Source: Thermincola ferriacetica (GTDB lineage Bacteria > Bacillota > Thermincolia > Thermincolales > Thermincolaceae). Taken from it: a stretch of DNA of 64,000 bases. The translations under genes and the position numbers were made by a program. The notes beneath the pieces are model-generated. The model had not been told where the DNA came from and searched no databases. It worked only from the letters and a program-made list of their open reading frames with translations. The stretch lies in the NCBI RefSeq assembly GCF_001263415.1, contig NZ_LGTE01000001.1, positions 248,001 through 312,000 of the forward strand. The letters run 5' to 3'. Shown here in pieces: positions 16,612 through 26,907 of this stretch; position 1 is the first letter of the stretch; each line of letters begins with the position of its first letter.

Positions 16612-17568
16612 ATGAAATATATGGCCAGGGCTCCCGGTACGTGCGGTGAGCTGATTCAAGGATTGTGGAACGGAGTCAATTTCCTTGTCACATGTCCTAT
16701 AAACATGTATTCAACGGCTGTTGTCGAGTTATCTCCGGACATGGATGAACTTATCCTTCCGGCAGGCCGCGAAAAAACAGCCGCCGCTGTCAGAAAATTG
16801 CTTTCCTCGGTGGAAGCCGACGGCATAGGCGGTTATGTACATATTACATCTGATTTGCCTGCAGGAAAGGGAATGGCCAGCAGTACCGCTGATATTACGG
16901 CTGCCTGTGTGGCAGTGGCCCAGGCCCTGGGCAAAAAAGTGCCTGCCGGCGAGATAGCCCGGATTGCTTTGTCGGTAGAGCCTACCGATGGGTTGATGTT
17001 TCCCGGCATAGTGGCTTTTGATCATTTACGGGGTAAAATATGCAGACCAATGGCAGGAGTCCCTGATTTGGACATTTTAATCATAGACCCGGGCGGTATA
17101 GTGGATACCAATGAATTTAATGCCCGGTTAAACCTGAAGTTTCTCAACCGCATCAACGAACGGACCGTTATGCAGGCTTTAGAACAACTGGAATGGGCTC
17201 TGGCCCAGGGCGACCTGAAAATGGTCGGTGCATGCGCCACTACCAGCGCCTATGCCAATCAAAAGATACTGGAAAAGCCGCTCCTGGCGGAACTGCATAA
17301 AGTGTGTACCGATTTCGGCGGCGTGGGCGTAAATGTGGCTCATAGCGGGACGGTTATCGGGATGCTTTTTGAACGAAGGAACAGCGTTGATTGGGAAAAA
17401 CTGAAAAACACAGTTTTGTCCCTCTTTGACGTTCAGGTTATGGGACCGGTCCGGGTTATTCAAGGCGGCGCCGAAATTTGGGTCGAAAGGGAAGGAGAAG
17501 GCTTATGGCAACCCTACCACATATGCATGGAGGAAACCTGCGAGCAGCAGCAGAAAAGTATGGAATAG
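16612..17568 (+). CDS. PduX-like L-threonine kinase (GHMP family)
   Basis: 318 residues of the GHMP kinase fold: N-terminal ARAPGTCGELIQG and the ATP loop SDLPAGKGMASSTADITAA (about residues 81-99). Known relatives (PduX) convert L-threonine to L-threonine-O-3-phosphate, the substrate of CobD, and the downstream overlap with cobD supports that role here. The last 64 bases overlap the start of cobD in another frame. RBS aggagg lies seven bases before the ATG. Confidence 0.87.
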   Translation: MKYMARAPGTCGELIQGLWNGVNFLVTCPINMYSTAVVELSPDMDELILPAGREKTAAAVRKLLSSVEADGIGGYVHITSDLPAGKGMASSTADITAACVAVAQALGKKVPAGEIARIALSVEPTDGLMFPGIVAFDHLRGKICRPMAGVPDLDILIIDPGGIVDTNEFNARLNLKFLNRINERTVMQALEQLEWALAQGDLKMVGACATTSAYANQKILEKPLLAELHKVCTDFGGVGVNVAHSGTVIGMLFERRNSVDWEKLKNTVLSLFDVQVMGPVRVIQGGAEIWVEREGEGLWQPYHICMEETCEQQQKSME

Positions 17569-18596
17569 CCATCAGTGATTTAATCGATTTCAGCGCTAAT
17601 ATCAACCCTCTTGGTCCCAGCACCAAGGCCCTGGAGGCTATCCGGAACAGTTTGGACCGGGTTGCCCATTACCCGGACCCGGATTGTTTGGAATTAAGAC
17701 GGGCGTTGGCAGAATATATCAGACTCCCATTAGAGAACATCATAATGGGCAACGGGGCAGTGGAACTGATATTTATATTAATGCACGTACTGAAGCCCCA
17801 GGCAGTTTTGATTCCGGCGCCCACCTTCGGCGAATATGAAGCAGCCGCCATATCGGCAGGCTGTCAAATAAAGTCTCTTCCGTTAAACAGGGAAGAGAAT
17901 TTTCTTTTAAATGTGGACCAGGTGGTGAACACATTGAAAAATGTGGACGCAGTTTTTATCTGCAACCCCAATAACCCCACCGGCCAGCTTACTGGACGGG
18001 CAGAACTGGAATATATTATCAGGGAAGCCCGCAAGAAAAATGTCTGGGTTATCGTTGATGAAGCCTTTATTGATTTTCTGGCCGAAAAAACTTTATATTC
18101 CGTGATGGACCTGATAAAGAGGTATGAAAACCTTTTTATTTTGTATTCTCTGACCAAGTTTCATGCCCTGCCGGGCCTGCGACTGGGCGCCGGTTTGGGC
18201 AATAGGTCCCTGGTCAGTAAAATGATGTCCCATAAAGACCCCTGGAATGTAAATGTTTTGGCCCAGATAGCAGGTGTTGCCTCGCTGAAGGATGAAAAAT
18301 ACATGCAGGATACTGTAAATATGGTGCAGAAGGAAAAACTATACCTGTATGAACAACTAAAAAAAATAGCGGGACTGCATCCTTATCCTCCATCGGCCAA
18401 TTACGTCTTTGTGGATGTAAGCAAAACAGGCCGGACATCTACAGAAATTACTGAAATGATGGGCAAAAAAGGTATTCTGGTCCGGGATTGCAGCAGTTAT
18501 AAGAATCTCGGTTGCGGGTATATCAGGGTAGCGGTTAGAAAAAGGGATGATAACAACATGCTGCTACAGGCCTTGCCGGAAACGGTAAATTTGTAA
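17505..18596 (+). CDS. cobD: L-threonine-O-3-phosphate decarboxylase CobD (PLP)
   Basis: 363 residues, class I/II aminotransferase fold. It makes (R)-1-amino-2-propanol phosphate for the corrin side arm. Motifs: DFSANINPLGP near the N-terminus, NPNNPTGQL, VDEAFIDF, and the PLP-lysine in SLTKFHALPGLRLG. A longer frame begins at 17478, but ATG 17505 has a good ggagaagg site and starts with the typical short leader MATLPHMHGGN. It overlaps the threonine kinase gene by 64 bases. Confidence 0.92.
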   Translation: MATLPHMHGGNLRAAAEKYGIAISDLIDFSANINPLGPSTKALEAIRNSLDRVAHYPDPDCLELRRALAEYIRLPLENIIMGNGAVELIFILMHVLKPQAVLIPAPTFGEYEAAAISAGCQIKSLPLNREENFLLNVDQVVNTLKNVDAVFICNPNNPTGQLTGRAELEYIIREARKKNVWVIVDEAFIDFLAEKTLYSVMDLIKRYENLFILYSLTKFHALPGLRLGAGLGNRSLVSKMMSHKDPWNVNVLAQIAGVASLKDEKYMQDTVNMVQKEKLYLYEQLKKIAGLHPYPPSANYVFVDVSKTGRTSTEITEMMGKKGILVRDCSSYKNLGCGYIRVAVRKRDDNNMLLQALPETVNL

Positions 18597-18700
18597 TGTC
18601 ATTCCATACTTCAGGCAGGACAGGGTGGCAGATACAGAGAATATATATTTGTCGAAACATTGCGAGGGTATGTTTATCAGGACGGGAAAGGAAATTGCTT

Positions 18701-19318
18701 ATGGACGATATGGTAAGGATTTATCTGGTCAGGCACGGTGAGACCAATTGGAATAAATCTTTAAAATACCAGGGACATAAAGATGTGCCTTTAAACGACG
18801 AAGGAAAAAAACAAGCCGAAAAAATCGGTCTCAGGCTGGCTAAGGAAAAAATTGATGCTGTTTATTCCAGCGATTTGTCGAGGGCCCGGGAAACGGCAGC
18901 GGCTATTGCCAGACACCATAATAAGCAGGTTATTACCTTACGGGAATTCCGGGAAACCAATTTTGGCTGTTGGGAGGGGTTGACTTACGTCGAAATAGTC
19001 GCAGCCTACGAAGAGGTGATGCTGAACTGGCGGAAAAACCCGTGGCAAACAAAAATTCCCGGCGGCGAATGTCTGGAAGAGGTGGTTAACCGGACCAACG
19101 GCATGTTCTGGCAACTGGTGGAAAAGCATGCCGGGGAGAACATTGTTATAGTGGCTCACGGTGGTACTAACCGCACCATCATTGCCGGAATTTTAGGTAT
19201 GGATTTTAACGATTACTGGAAGTTAAAACAGGATAATGTATGTCTGAATATAATAGAAGTTTTCCCGGAAAAACGGGCTATTTTATGCGCTTTAAACGAT
19301 ACCAGCCACCTGTTTTAA
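18701..19318 (+). CDS. cobC: Histidine phosphatase, likely alpha-ribazole phosphatase CobC
   Basis: 205 residues of the phosphoglycerate-mutase-like family: catalytic LVRHGETNWN near the N-terminus, SSDLSRARETA and the second histidine in VAHGGTNR. In B12 operons such proteins remove the 5'-phosphate from alpha-ribazole or adenosylcobalamin phosphate. The frame is open back to 18596, but the ATG at 18701 with ggaaagga upstream is preferred; the 104 bases between cobD and this start hold nothing recognised. The family is broad, so the role rests on context. Confidence 0.85.
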   Translation: MDDMVRIYLVRHGETNWNKSLKYQGHKDVPLNDEGKKQAEKIGLRLAKEKIDAVYSSDLSRARETAAAIARHHNKQVITLREFRETNFGCWEGLTYVEIVAAYEEVMLNWRKNPWQTKIPGGECLEEVVNRTNGMFWQLVEKHAGENIVIVAHGGTNRTIIAGILGMDFNDYWKLKQDNVCLNIIEVFPEKRAILCALNDTSHLF

Positions 19319-19321
19319 AGA

Positions 19322-19355
19322 GTATCATTTTATCGTGGCCGGCGTAAAATGATAC
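19322..19355 (+). other. 11-pair hairpin just before the ykvA ribosome site
   Basis: gtatcatttta (19322-19332) and taaaatgatac (19345-19355) pair perfectly around a 12-base loop. No T run follows; aggagg of the next gene starts at the very next base. It could be an mRNA structure affecting translation, a processing site or a protein-binding palindrome. Confidence 0.6.
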
Positions 19356-19368
19356 AGGAGGTGTTATT

Positions 19369-19656
19369 ATGCCGTGGTTAGACTCCTCTGTCACGCGGCG
19401 CCTAAAAATTTTACTCAACATCCCCAAATCGGCGCCACTGGTCTGGCATCTGATATGGGATAAAAGGGTGGAGTGGTGGAAAAAAGCGCTTTTTGTCGGT
19501 GGTCCGTTGGTTTATTTTTTCTTGCCGGTGGACTTTATTAACGACTTTGTGCCTTTTTTTGGTCAGCTTGACGACTTAACGGTGTTGTTTCTTATGCTGG
19601 AAAGGTTCATAGCCAGTGTGCCTGATTACATAATTCGTGAATACTGGCAAAAATAA
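19369..19656 (+). CDS. YkvA/DUF1232 family membrane protein
   Basis: 95 residues with the DUF1232 signature FFLPVDFINDFVPFFGQLDD around a hydrophobic segment. The family is small, membrane-associated and without known biochemical role. The ATG has a strong aggaggtg site, itself immediately behind a perfect 11-pair hairpin. It lies between cobC and the adenine deaminase gene and may be co-transcribed with the latter. Confidence 0.8.
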   Translation: MPWLDSSVTRRLKILLNIPKSAPLVWHLIWDKRVEWWKKALFVGGPLVYFFLPVDFINDFVPFFGQLDDLTVLFLMLERFIASVPDYIIREYWQK

Positions 19657-19673
19657 GCAAGAGGGGACAAGAC

Positions 19674-21374
19674 ATGCGCAGACAGGCTTTTTTAAAGGTT
19701 GCCCGGGGCGAAAAAGAAGCGGACATGCTTCTGAAAAACTGCCGGCAGGTCAACGTTTTTACCGGAAACATTGAAAAAACATCAATAGCCTTTTATGACG
19801 GCCTGGTTGTCGGCGCCGGTGATTATGAAGCCCGCGAAATCATAGACCTGGGCGGCCGATACGTGGCACCGGGGTTAATTGACGGCCATATACATATCGA
19901 AAGTTCTATGTTGCCACCTGCCGAATTTGCCAGGGCGGTACTTCCTTTTGGAACAACAGCAGTGGTAACCGACCCCCATGAAATTGCCAATGTCATGGGC
20001 ATAGAGGGAATAAAATTTATGATTGAATCAGGCAAAAAATCCCTCATTGATATTTACGTTATGCTGCCCTCATGTGTGCCGGCCACTTACCTGGAAACCT
20101 CAGGCGCTGAGCTTACGGCTGATGAAATGAAGCCGCTTTTAAACAACACCAGAGTACTGGGTCTGGGGGAAATGATGAACTATCCGGGAGTTATTTCGGG
20201 TGAACCGGAGGTGTTAAAAAAATTACGGGCCGCTGCCGGACGTGTGATAGACGGCCATGCCCCCGGAGTTTCAGGGAAACAGTTAAACGCTTATGCCGGT
20301 ATGGGCATAAGGTCTGACCACGAATGTACTACACTGGAAGAGGCCAGGGAAAAACTGGCCCGCGGCATGCATATTATGATTAGGCTGGGTTCAACCGCCA
20401 AAAACATGGAACAACTGCTGCCGCTGGTGAACAACTGGACAGCCCGTTATTGTATGTTTGTCACCGACGACCTGCCACCCAACGAAATTTTGAGCAGGGG
20501 TCATCTGAACTACCTGTTGAAAAAAGCAGTACGCAAAGGATTAGACCCGGTTACAGCCATCTCGCTGGTAACCATTAACCCTGCCCGGTATTTCGGACTG
20601 GCAGGTCATGGCGCCGTTGCGCCGGGTTATAAAGCTGACCTGGTAGTTTTTGAGGACCTGGTAGAGTTTAAGGTGGACAAAGTTTACAAAAACGGGAAGC
20701 TGGTAGCCCAGCAAGGTAAAACCATGGAACCCGTACAAATGAGTATGACCACCTTTAATCGACTACCTGTAAATCTGGATAAACACCGGTTAAAAATAAA
20801 GGCAGCAGGAGGTATTGCTAAAGTTATAGGGGTGGTACCGGGACAGATTTTTACAGAAAAACGTATCCTGGCGGTCAAGGTTGACAAGGGCGAGATTGTT
20901 CCGGATGTCAGCAGGGACATTCTGAAAATTTGTGTCGTGGAACGCCATAAAGGAACCGGCCATGTCGGGGTAGGACTGGTTCAGGGATTTGGTCTTAAAG
21001 AAGGCGCCCTGGCCGGCAGTGTTGCCCACGACAGCCACAATATCATTGTTGTAGGATGTAATGATGAGGATATTTATACAGCCATTACCAGGGTTGCTGA
21101 CATGGGCGGAGGACAGGTGGTAGTGCATAACGGCCAGATCAAAGCGGAATTACCATTACCAATTGCAGGGCTTATGTCAGATTTGAGGGTGGAAGAAGTT
21201 GCCGCCAGACAGCAAAATTTAAATAGGGAAGCGGCTAACCTTGGCTGCCATTTGGATGCGCCCTTTATGACTCTTTCTTTTATGGCGCTGCCAGTAATTC
21301 CGGAACTGAAAATAACGGACAAGGGTATCGTCGATGTACGACAATTTGATATAGTTTCCCTATTCGGCAAGTAA
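19674..21374 (+). CDS. ade: Adenine deaminase
   Basis: 566 residues, amidohydrolase superfamily, of normal length. It converts adenine to hypoxanthine and ammonia with an Mn/Fe metal centre. Metal ligands are visible in GLIDGHIHIESSML and VTDPHEIANV; the C-terminal domain contains HKGTGHVGVGLVQGFGL and AHDSHNIIVVG, both typical of Ade. RBS gaggggac precedes the ATG. Purine salvage fits the nearby guaB. Confidence 0.95.
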   Translation: MRRQAFLKVARGEKEADMLLKNCRQVNVFTGNIEKTSIAFYDGLVVGAGDYEAREIIDLGGRYVAPGLIDGHIHIESSMLPPAEFARAVLPFGTTAVVTDPHEIANVMGIEGIKFMIESGKKSLIDIYVMLPSCVPATYLETSGAELTADEMKPLLNNTRVLGLGEMMNYPGVISGEPEVLKKLRAAAGRVIDGHAPGVSGKQLNAYAGMGIRSDHECTTLEEAREKLARGMHIMIRLGSTAKNMEQLLPLVNNWTARYCMFVTDDLPPNEILSRGHLNYLLKKAVRKGLDPVTAISLVTINPARYFGLAGHGAVAPGYKADLVVFEDLVEFKVDKVYKNGKLVAQQGKTMEPVQMSMTTFNRLPVNLDKHRLKIKAAGGIAKVIGVVPGQIFTEKRILAVKVDKGEIVPDVSRDILKICVVERHKGTGHVGVGLVQGFGLKEGALAGSVAHDSHNIIVVGCNDEDIYTAITRVADMGGGQVVVHNGQIKAELPLPIAGLMSDLRVEEVAARQQNLNREAANLGCHLDAPFMTLSFMALPVIPELKITDKGIVDVRQFDIVSLFGK

Positions 21375-21522
21375 AACCCCGACAATTATCGACATAGTGT
21401 TTTTGGTAAACTATAAGTGCGGATTATTGTTTTTTTTCTCCCTATATGCTGATGCAGTTATTATAACCGGGTTATTTGGTTAAAATAACTGGTAAATAAG
21501 GCAGAAGGGAGATTTATTTACG

Positions 21523-21747
21523 ATGGAAGAATTTATTCGCAGTAGGGTGCCTTGGAGCGCAGGGCCAAGTCTCATAGAGATGACCGATGAGGTCGGGATT
21601 GATTTTGATAGTTTCATAGACGGATTGGCCCAAAACAAATCGGACATAGAAATGGCCGAGGAATTCGGGGTTACGGAAAAAACAATTTATTATCTGAGAA
21701 ATCAATTTGAACGAAAGGGGCTGGGTTCAACAATTGGACAAGACTAA
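21523..21747 (+). CDS. Small helix-turn-helix protein
   Basis: 74 residues. The C-terminal half (SDIEMAEEFGVTEKTIYYLR, then NQFERKGLG) has the spacing of a helix-turn-helix; the N-terminal half is acidic. No family is recognised beyond that. A gaagggag site precedes the ATG. Its end overlaps by four bases the end of a convergent small gene. It is probably a DNA-binding regulator of unknown target. Confidence 0.65.
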   Translation: MEEFIRSRVPWSAGPSLIEMTDEVGIDFDSFIDGLAQNKSDIEMAEEFGVTEKTIYYLRNQFERKGLGSTIGQD

Positions 21748-21944
21748 AAGTCTTTGTCCACATTATTGACCCAACCCCAACTTTCTATTGGCTCGTCTGC
21801 CGCAGTCTTTTCTTCTTCCGGTTCTTCCGGTATATCCCGTTCAATTCCATAAATCATATTGGAGGAATAAACGGGATGTTCATAGAAGAAAAAGGAGTAG
21901 TTGCAGGGAATTTTATTGTTTTCTTGCTCACCGATATTTTTCAT
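21744..21944 (-). CDS. Small hypothetical protein, 66 aa
   Basis: Unrecognised. The preferred start is the ATG at 21944, preceded by gggagcg about nine bases away; the frame is open up to 21995 but without ribosome sites. The N-terminal half is rich in aromatic residues (NYSFFFYEHPVYSSNM) and the C-terminal half is strongly acidic (PEEPEEEKTAADEPIE). It is convergent with the HTH gene and divergent from fxsA. It may be real, as the composition is not that of a shadow frame. Confidence 0.45.
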   Translation of the reverse strand: MKNIGEQENNKIPCNYSFFFYEHPVYSSNMIYGIERDIPEEPEEEKTAADEPIESWGWVNNVDKDF

Positions 21945-22033
21945 AAAATTCGACGCTCCCATTGTTTTTTCGATAGTGTGCCCTCGATTGTTCATTAATA
22001 TTTATACTTTAAAACTGTCTCCGGAGGAAAAGA

Positions 22034-22426
22034 ATGTCACGGTTGTTTCTTTTATTTATAACTGTCCCGGTACTGGAAATACTAATTTACATCGAACTAA
22101 GCCGCATAACGGGTATCGGAGTTACCTTTGCCCTCATTTTCGGTACAGGTTTGATTGGGGCTTTCCTGGCCAAAAGGGAAGGACTGCAGGTTATCCGGGC
22201 CATTCGCAGGGAACTGGAATATGGCCAGGTACCTGGCAATCATCTATTGGACGGCCTGTTGGTCCTGGTAGGCGGTATATTGCTGATTACACCGGGCTTA
22301 CTGACAGACATTACCGGATTTCTTTTTCTACTTCCTCCCACCCGCAAGATGGTCAGGGAATTTTTAAAGAAAAAAATCAGAAAATGGATTGATAACGGAC
22401 AAATCCGGTTTTATATGTGGAGATAA
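22034..22426 (+). CDS. fxsA: FxsA family membrane protein
   Basis: 130 residues. FxsA-family proteins are cytoplasmic-membrane proteins; in E. coli, overproduction relieves phage T7 exclusion by the F plasmid, and the normal role is unknown. Typical features are the N-terminal helix with PVLEILIYIE, the GTGLIGAFLAKREG loop, and GGILLITPGLLTDITGFLFL, followed by a basic tail. RBS ccggagga precedes the ATG. Confidence 0.9.
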   Translation: MSRLFLLFITVPVLEILIYIELSRITGIGVTFALIFGTGLIGAFLAKREGLQVIRAIRRELEYGQVPGNHLLDGLLVLVGGILLITPGLLTDITGFLFLLPPTRKMVREFLKKKIRKWIDNGQIRFYMWR

Positions 22427-22477
22427 CTATTTTTGTCGAAAAAAGTTTTTTTGGCTGTAGAAGTAATTACCAATTTG

Positions 22478-22486
22478 TGATATAAT
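22478..22486 (+). promoter_or_regulatory. Probable promoter of guaB (extended -10)
   Basis: TGATATAAT at 22478-22486 is an extended -10 about 45 bases before the guaB start. No good -35 hexamer is visible. Confidence 0.45.
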
Positions 22487-22499
22487 AATCAAATATTAA

Positions 22500-23984
<1,485 letters not shown>

Positions 23985-24067
23985 CTGCGCAATTAATTGG
24001 CATGTCATCCTGGTAAATGTTATAATAGTACTGAACTTCAGTTTTGGTGAGGGGGTTTTGGTTCAAA

Positions 24068-24364
24068 TTGATCACCAGAGAAACTATCAAGAAAGTGTTG
24101 GAGGATTACCTATCCGGCCATATATCCACGGAAGAAGTTTCCCAGTGGGCTTATGAAATGATTGCTGACAATGTGGAAACAAGCGACGAATTGGTTACGG
24201 AGGTTCTATATAATCTGGTTAGTTATCATAATGTGGGGCTGATTTTTGATATGTACCGCCCGAGCAGGGAAAAATTGGAGTATCTCATGCACTGGCTGGA
24301 CGGTGACCAGGATTGCGATTGGAACCTGTATACTTCGATTTTTGATCCTTCCAAGCTTTCATAA
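24068..24364 (+). CDS. Small acidic hypothetical protein
   Basis: About 98 residues, soluble and acidic, probably all helical, with DWNLYTSIFDPSKLS at the end; no family recognised. The start is uncertain: the frame is open from TTG 24044, but the only ribosome-site-like stretch (gagggg) lies at 24049-24054, so TTG 24068 is preferred despite a longish gap of 13 bases. A strong terminator follows directly. It is a single-gene unit between guaB and the MoxR/VWA pair. Confidence 0.55.
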   Translation: MITRETIKKVLEDYLSGHISTEEVSQWAYEMIADNVETSDELVTEVLYNLVSYHNVGLIFDMYRPSREKLEYLMHWLDGDQDCDWNLYTSIFDPSKLS

Positions 24365-24377
24365 ATTTTAATAATAC

Positions 24378-24405
24378 CCCACTAACTTTGTGTTAGTGGG
24401 TTTTT
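24378..24405 (+). terminator. Intrinsic terminator
   Basis: cccactaac (24378-24386) and gttagtggg (24392-24400) form a nine-pair stem with a five-base loop, followed by five T. Confidence 0.9.
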
Positions 24406-24438
24406 AGTGAGAACTTGCCTAAGTGAGGTAAACTTACC

Positions 24439-25302
24439 ATGTTTAAAACAGTTAATGATGTGATGGAACGCCTATCTGAAGTAAATTACCTTGTTGATGA
24501 AAAACTGGCCACATCGGTTTTTCTGGCCGTTCAATTAAATAAGCCGTTGCTGGTAGAAGGGCCGGCCGGTGTTGGCAAGACTGAACTGGCCAAGGCAGTT
24601 GCGTCTGCCTTGCAAACTGATTTGATTCGGTTACAATGTTATGAGGGATTGGATGAATCAAAGGCCCTTTTTGAATGGAACTACCAGAAGCAACTGCTTA
24701 GAATACAAGCGAATCACCTGACGGACAGGTCATGGGAAGATACGAAAAAGAGCATTTTTTCCGAGGAATTTTGCCTGCCACGGCCGCTGTTAAAAGCCAT
24801 CCAGGCGCCGAAAACCGTTGTCCTGTTAATTGACGAGTTGGATAAGAGCGACGAGGAATTTGAAAGCTTTCTTCTGGAAGTCCTGTCTGATTATCAGGTT
24901 TCCATTCCGGAGATGGGAACGATAAAAGCCCGGTCAATACCTATTGTTGTTCTCACCAGCAATAACTACAGGGATTTCAGTGATGCCCTGAAACGCCGCT
25001 GCATACATGTTTATATCGATTACCCCTCCTTTGAAAGGGAACTGGCCATAGTCCGCCTTAAAGTGCCAGGCATTTCTCAGGACCTCGCCAAAGAAATAGT
25101 ACATTTTGTCCAGGCCCTGCGCAAAATCCCTTTGAAAAAAGCTCCCAGCATCAGCGAAACCCTAGACTGGGCCAGAACCATGATCTTGATGGGCGTTAAA
25201 AATCTGGACGCCAGAACAGTGGAAAATACAATTAATTTGTTAATCAAGTACCAACAGGATGTGGAAAAGATACAGGATCGTATTTTCGGTCTCCTTGGTT
25301 AA
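24439..25302 (+). CDS. MoxR-family AAA+ ATPase
   Basis: 287 residues. Walker A is EGPAGVGKTELAKA (about residues 38-51) and Walker B VVLLIDELDKSDEEFE (about 127-142), with sensor TSNNYRDFSDALKRRC. MoxR ATPases act as chaperones or metal-centre maturation factors together with VWA proteins; the VWA partner is encoded 42 bases downstream. CO-dehydrogenase relatives (CoxD/CoxE) are the closest functional model known to me, but no such target enzyme is in the window. Confidence 0.87.
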   Translation: MFKTVNDVMERLSEVNYLVDEKLATSVFLAVQLNKPLLVEGPAGVGKTELAKAVASALQTDLIRLQCYEGLDESKALFEWNYQKQLLRIQANHLTDRSWEDTKKSIFSEEFCLPRPLLKAIQAPKTVVLLIDELDKSDEEFESFLLEVLSDYQVSIPEMGTIKARSIPIVVLTSNNYRDFSDALKRRCIHVYIDYPSFERELAIVRLKVPGISQDLAKEIVHFVQALRKIPLKKAPSISETLDWARTMILMGVKNLDARTVENTINLLIKYQQDVEKIQDRIFGLLG

Positions 25303-25344
25303 AAAAATTTTAGCGTACAAGGATGCTGTTTGGGGAAGGTTGGC

Positions 25345-26760
25345 ATGGAGGAGCAAATTTTATATTTTTGCAGATTGCTGCGGAAAGCTGGGATAAAGGT
25401 TTCTGTTTCAGAAGTAAATGATTGCCTGAAAGGGTTAAGGTTAACGGGACTGAGCAAGCCGGTTTTTTATCAAACGTTAAAATCTACCCTTGTCAAGGAC
25501 CATGCCTTTTCTAGGACCTTTGACAAGCTTTTTGCCATCTTTTTTGAGCGATTACTGATGCTGCCTGAAAACGAAGCCGGCGCTCATCGCGGTTATGGCG
25601 AAATTGCCCGCCAGCGCAGGGAATTAATGGCTACCGAAAATTTTGCAGAAAACTTCTTTACCCATGCCGGAACAGGGCAGGGAGCGGGTGACAGCGGGAG
25701 TTATAAAGATGTTTTTGTCCATCTGATTAGGCTTGGCGACCATAGTCTGTACCGGGCATACATAGATAAAGGGCTTAAAAGCCTATGTGACTTGCAACAG
25801 GAAAGCATTATTGATATTGATGAGTTGGTGAGAAAGGTCAAAGTTTATCTTGAGTGGAACATGGGCATAAATCAGTTGGAGAAAGAAGCTGAGAAAGCGG
25901 GCGGAGATTTGTGGTGGGTATGGCAGGCCCGGCTGACCGAATTGGAGGAAGAACTCAGGCAGGCTCTGGAGGAAAAACTTATCGCTCGTTTTGGCGAAAA
26001 GGCGTTAACAGTTGTGTTGGAAAGGGAAAACCTGAATACATTAGATTTTTTTCTATTGAGTGAAAACCAGGTTGAGGAAATGCACAAAAAAATCTCCCGC
26101 TTGGGCCATCAGTTAGCCAGCAGGGCAAAATTCCGGAAAAAAGCTGCCAAAAAGGGAACTGTAGCTCTGCAGAGGACTATTCGCAAATCAATGTCCACCG
26201 GTGGAGTGCCGATTAAGCCCGCCTATCGGGATACAGTTCCTGCCAGGCCCGAGTTTTGGGTACTTTGTGACGTATCAGGCTCTGTCAAACGGTTCAGTGA
26301 ATTTATGCTGCAGTTGATGTACTCTATCCAGAGCCGGTTTTTGCACGTACGGTCCTTTGTTTTTGTTGATACTATCGCTGAAGCTACCGCATGTTTTCAA
26401 AACAGGGAAATAAACGAAGCGATAAAGGAAATGTATAATAGCCTGAAATTTTCAAAAACGGGTTTTTCGGATTACGGAGAGGTTTTCCGGGAGCTGTATG
26501 AAAATTATAGCGAACAGCTTAACAGAAAGGTGACTTTACTGATTATTGGCGACAGCCGCAACAATTACCGGCCTCATCAGTCAGAATATCTACAAAAGTT
26601 AAAAGACCGGGTGAAAACTATCATTTGGTTAAACCCTGAACGGGCAGAGGTCTGGGATTCCGAAGACAGCATTATGAAAACCTATGCTCCTTTTTGCAAA
26701 AGGGTCTTGGAATGTAGAAATCTGGAGCAGCTAAGTAGGATTGCCAGGAAAATACTGTAG
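25345..26760 (+). CDS. VWA-domain CoxE-like protein
   Basis: 471 residues. The C-terminal third is a von Willebrand A domain with the metal-ion-dependent adhesion motif DVSGSV (about residue 309) and the later Thr/Asp positions (KTGFSDYG, LLIIGDSR). The N-terminal part is helical and charged. A TTG at 25330 is in frame, but ATG 25345 sits well behind ggggaagg. It forms a two-gene unit with the MoxR ATPase; such pairs typically remodel a partner protein. Confidence 0.85.
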   Translation: MEEQILYFCRLLRKAGIKVSVSEVNDCLKGLRLTGLSKPVFYQTLKSTLVKDHAFSRTFDKLFAIFFERLLMLPENEAGAHRGYGEIARQRRELMATENFAENFFTHAGTGQGAGDSGSYKDVFVHLIRLGDHSLYRAYIDKGLKSLCDLQQESIIDIDELVRKVKVYLEWNMGINQLEKEAEKAGGDLWWVWQARLTELEEELRQALEEKLIARFGEKALTVVLERENLNTLDFFLLSENQVEEMHKKISRLGHQLASRAKFRKKAAKKGTVALQRTIRKSMSTGGVPIKPAYRDTVPARPEFWVLCDVSGSVKRFSEFMLQLMYSIQSRFLHVRSFVFVDTIAEATACFQNREINEAIKEMYNSLKFSKTGFSDYGEVFRELYENYSEQLNRKVTLLIIGDSRNNYRPHQSEYLQKLKDRVKTIIWLNPERAEVWDSEDSIMKTYAPFCKRVLECRNLEQLSRIARKIL

Positions 26761-26907
26761 CCGCTGGTAAGATACTTGGAAAACAAAATTCGACAGTAAA
26801 CAGGAATCTTTTCGGTTATAGCAAGGTTTTGAATCCAATAGAATATAACAAAAATGAGTTAAACGTGACCGGCTACAGGAGATTTAACCGGCAGGAGGGA
26901 ACAGGCC

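Noticed and set aside
18596..18700. N-terminal extension of the CobC-like phosphatase
   Set aside because: No ribosome site or similarity; the phosphatase fold starts right after the ATG at 18701.
21901..22392. Open frame overlapping fxsA
   Set aside because: Out-of-frame shadow; fxsA itself has the family signatures and a ribosome site.
26789..26795. Spo0A-box-like TTCGACA upstream of the Spo0E-like gene
   Set aside because: Similar heptamers also occur near 1924, 18651 and 22434; in 64 kb several are expected by chance, and no second box or spacing supports it.
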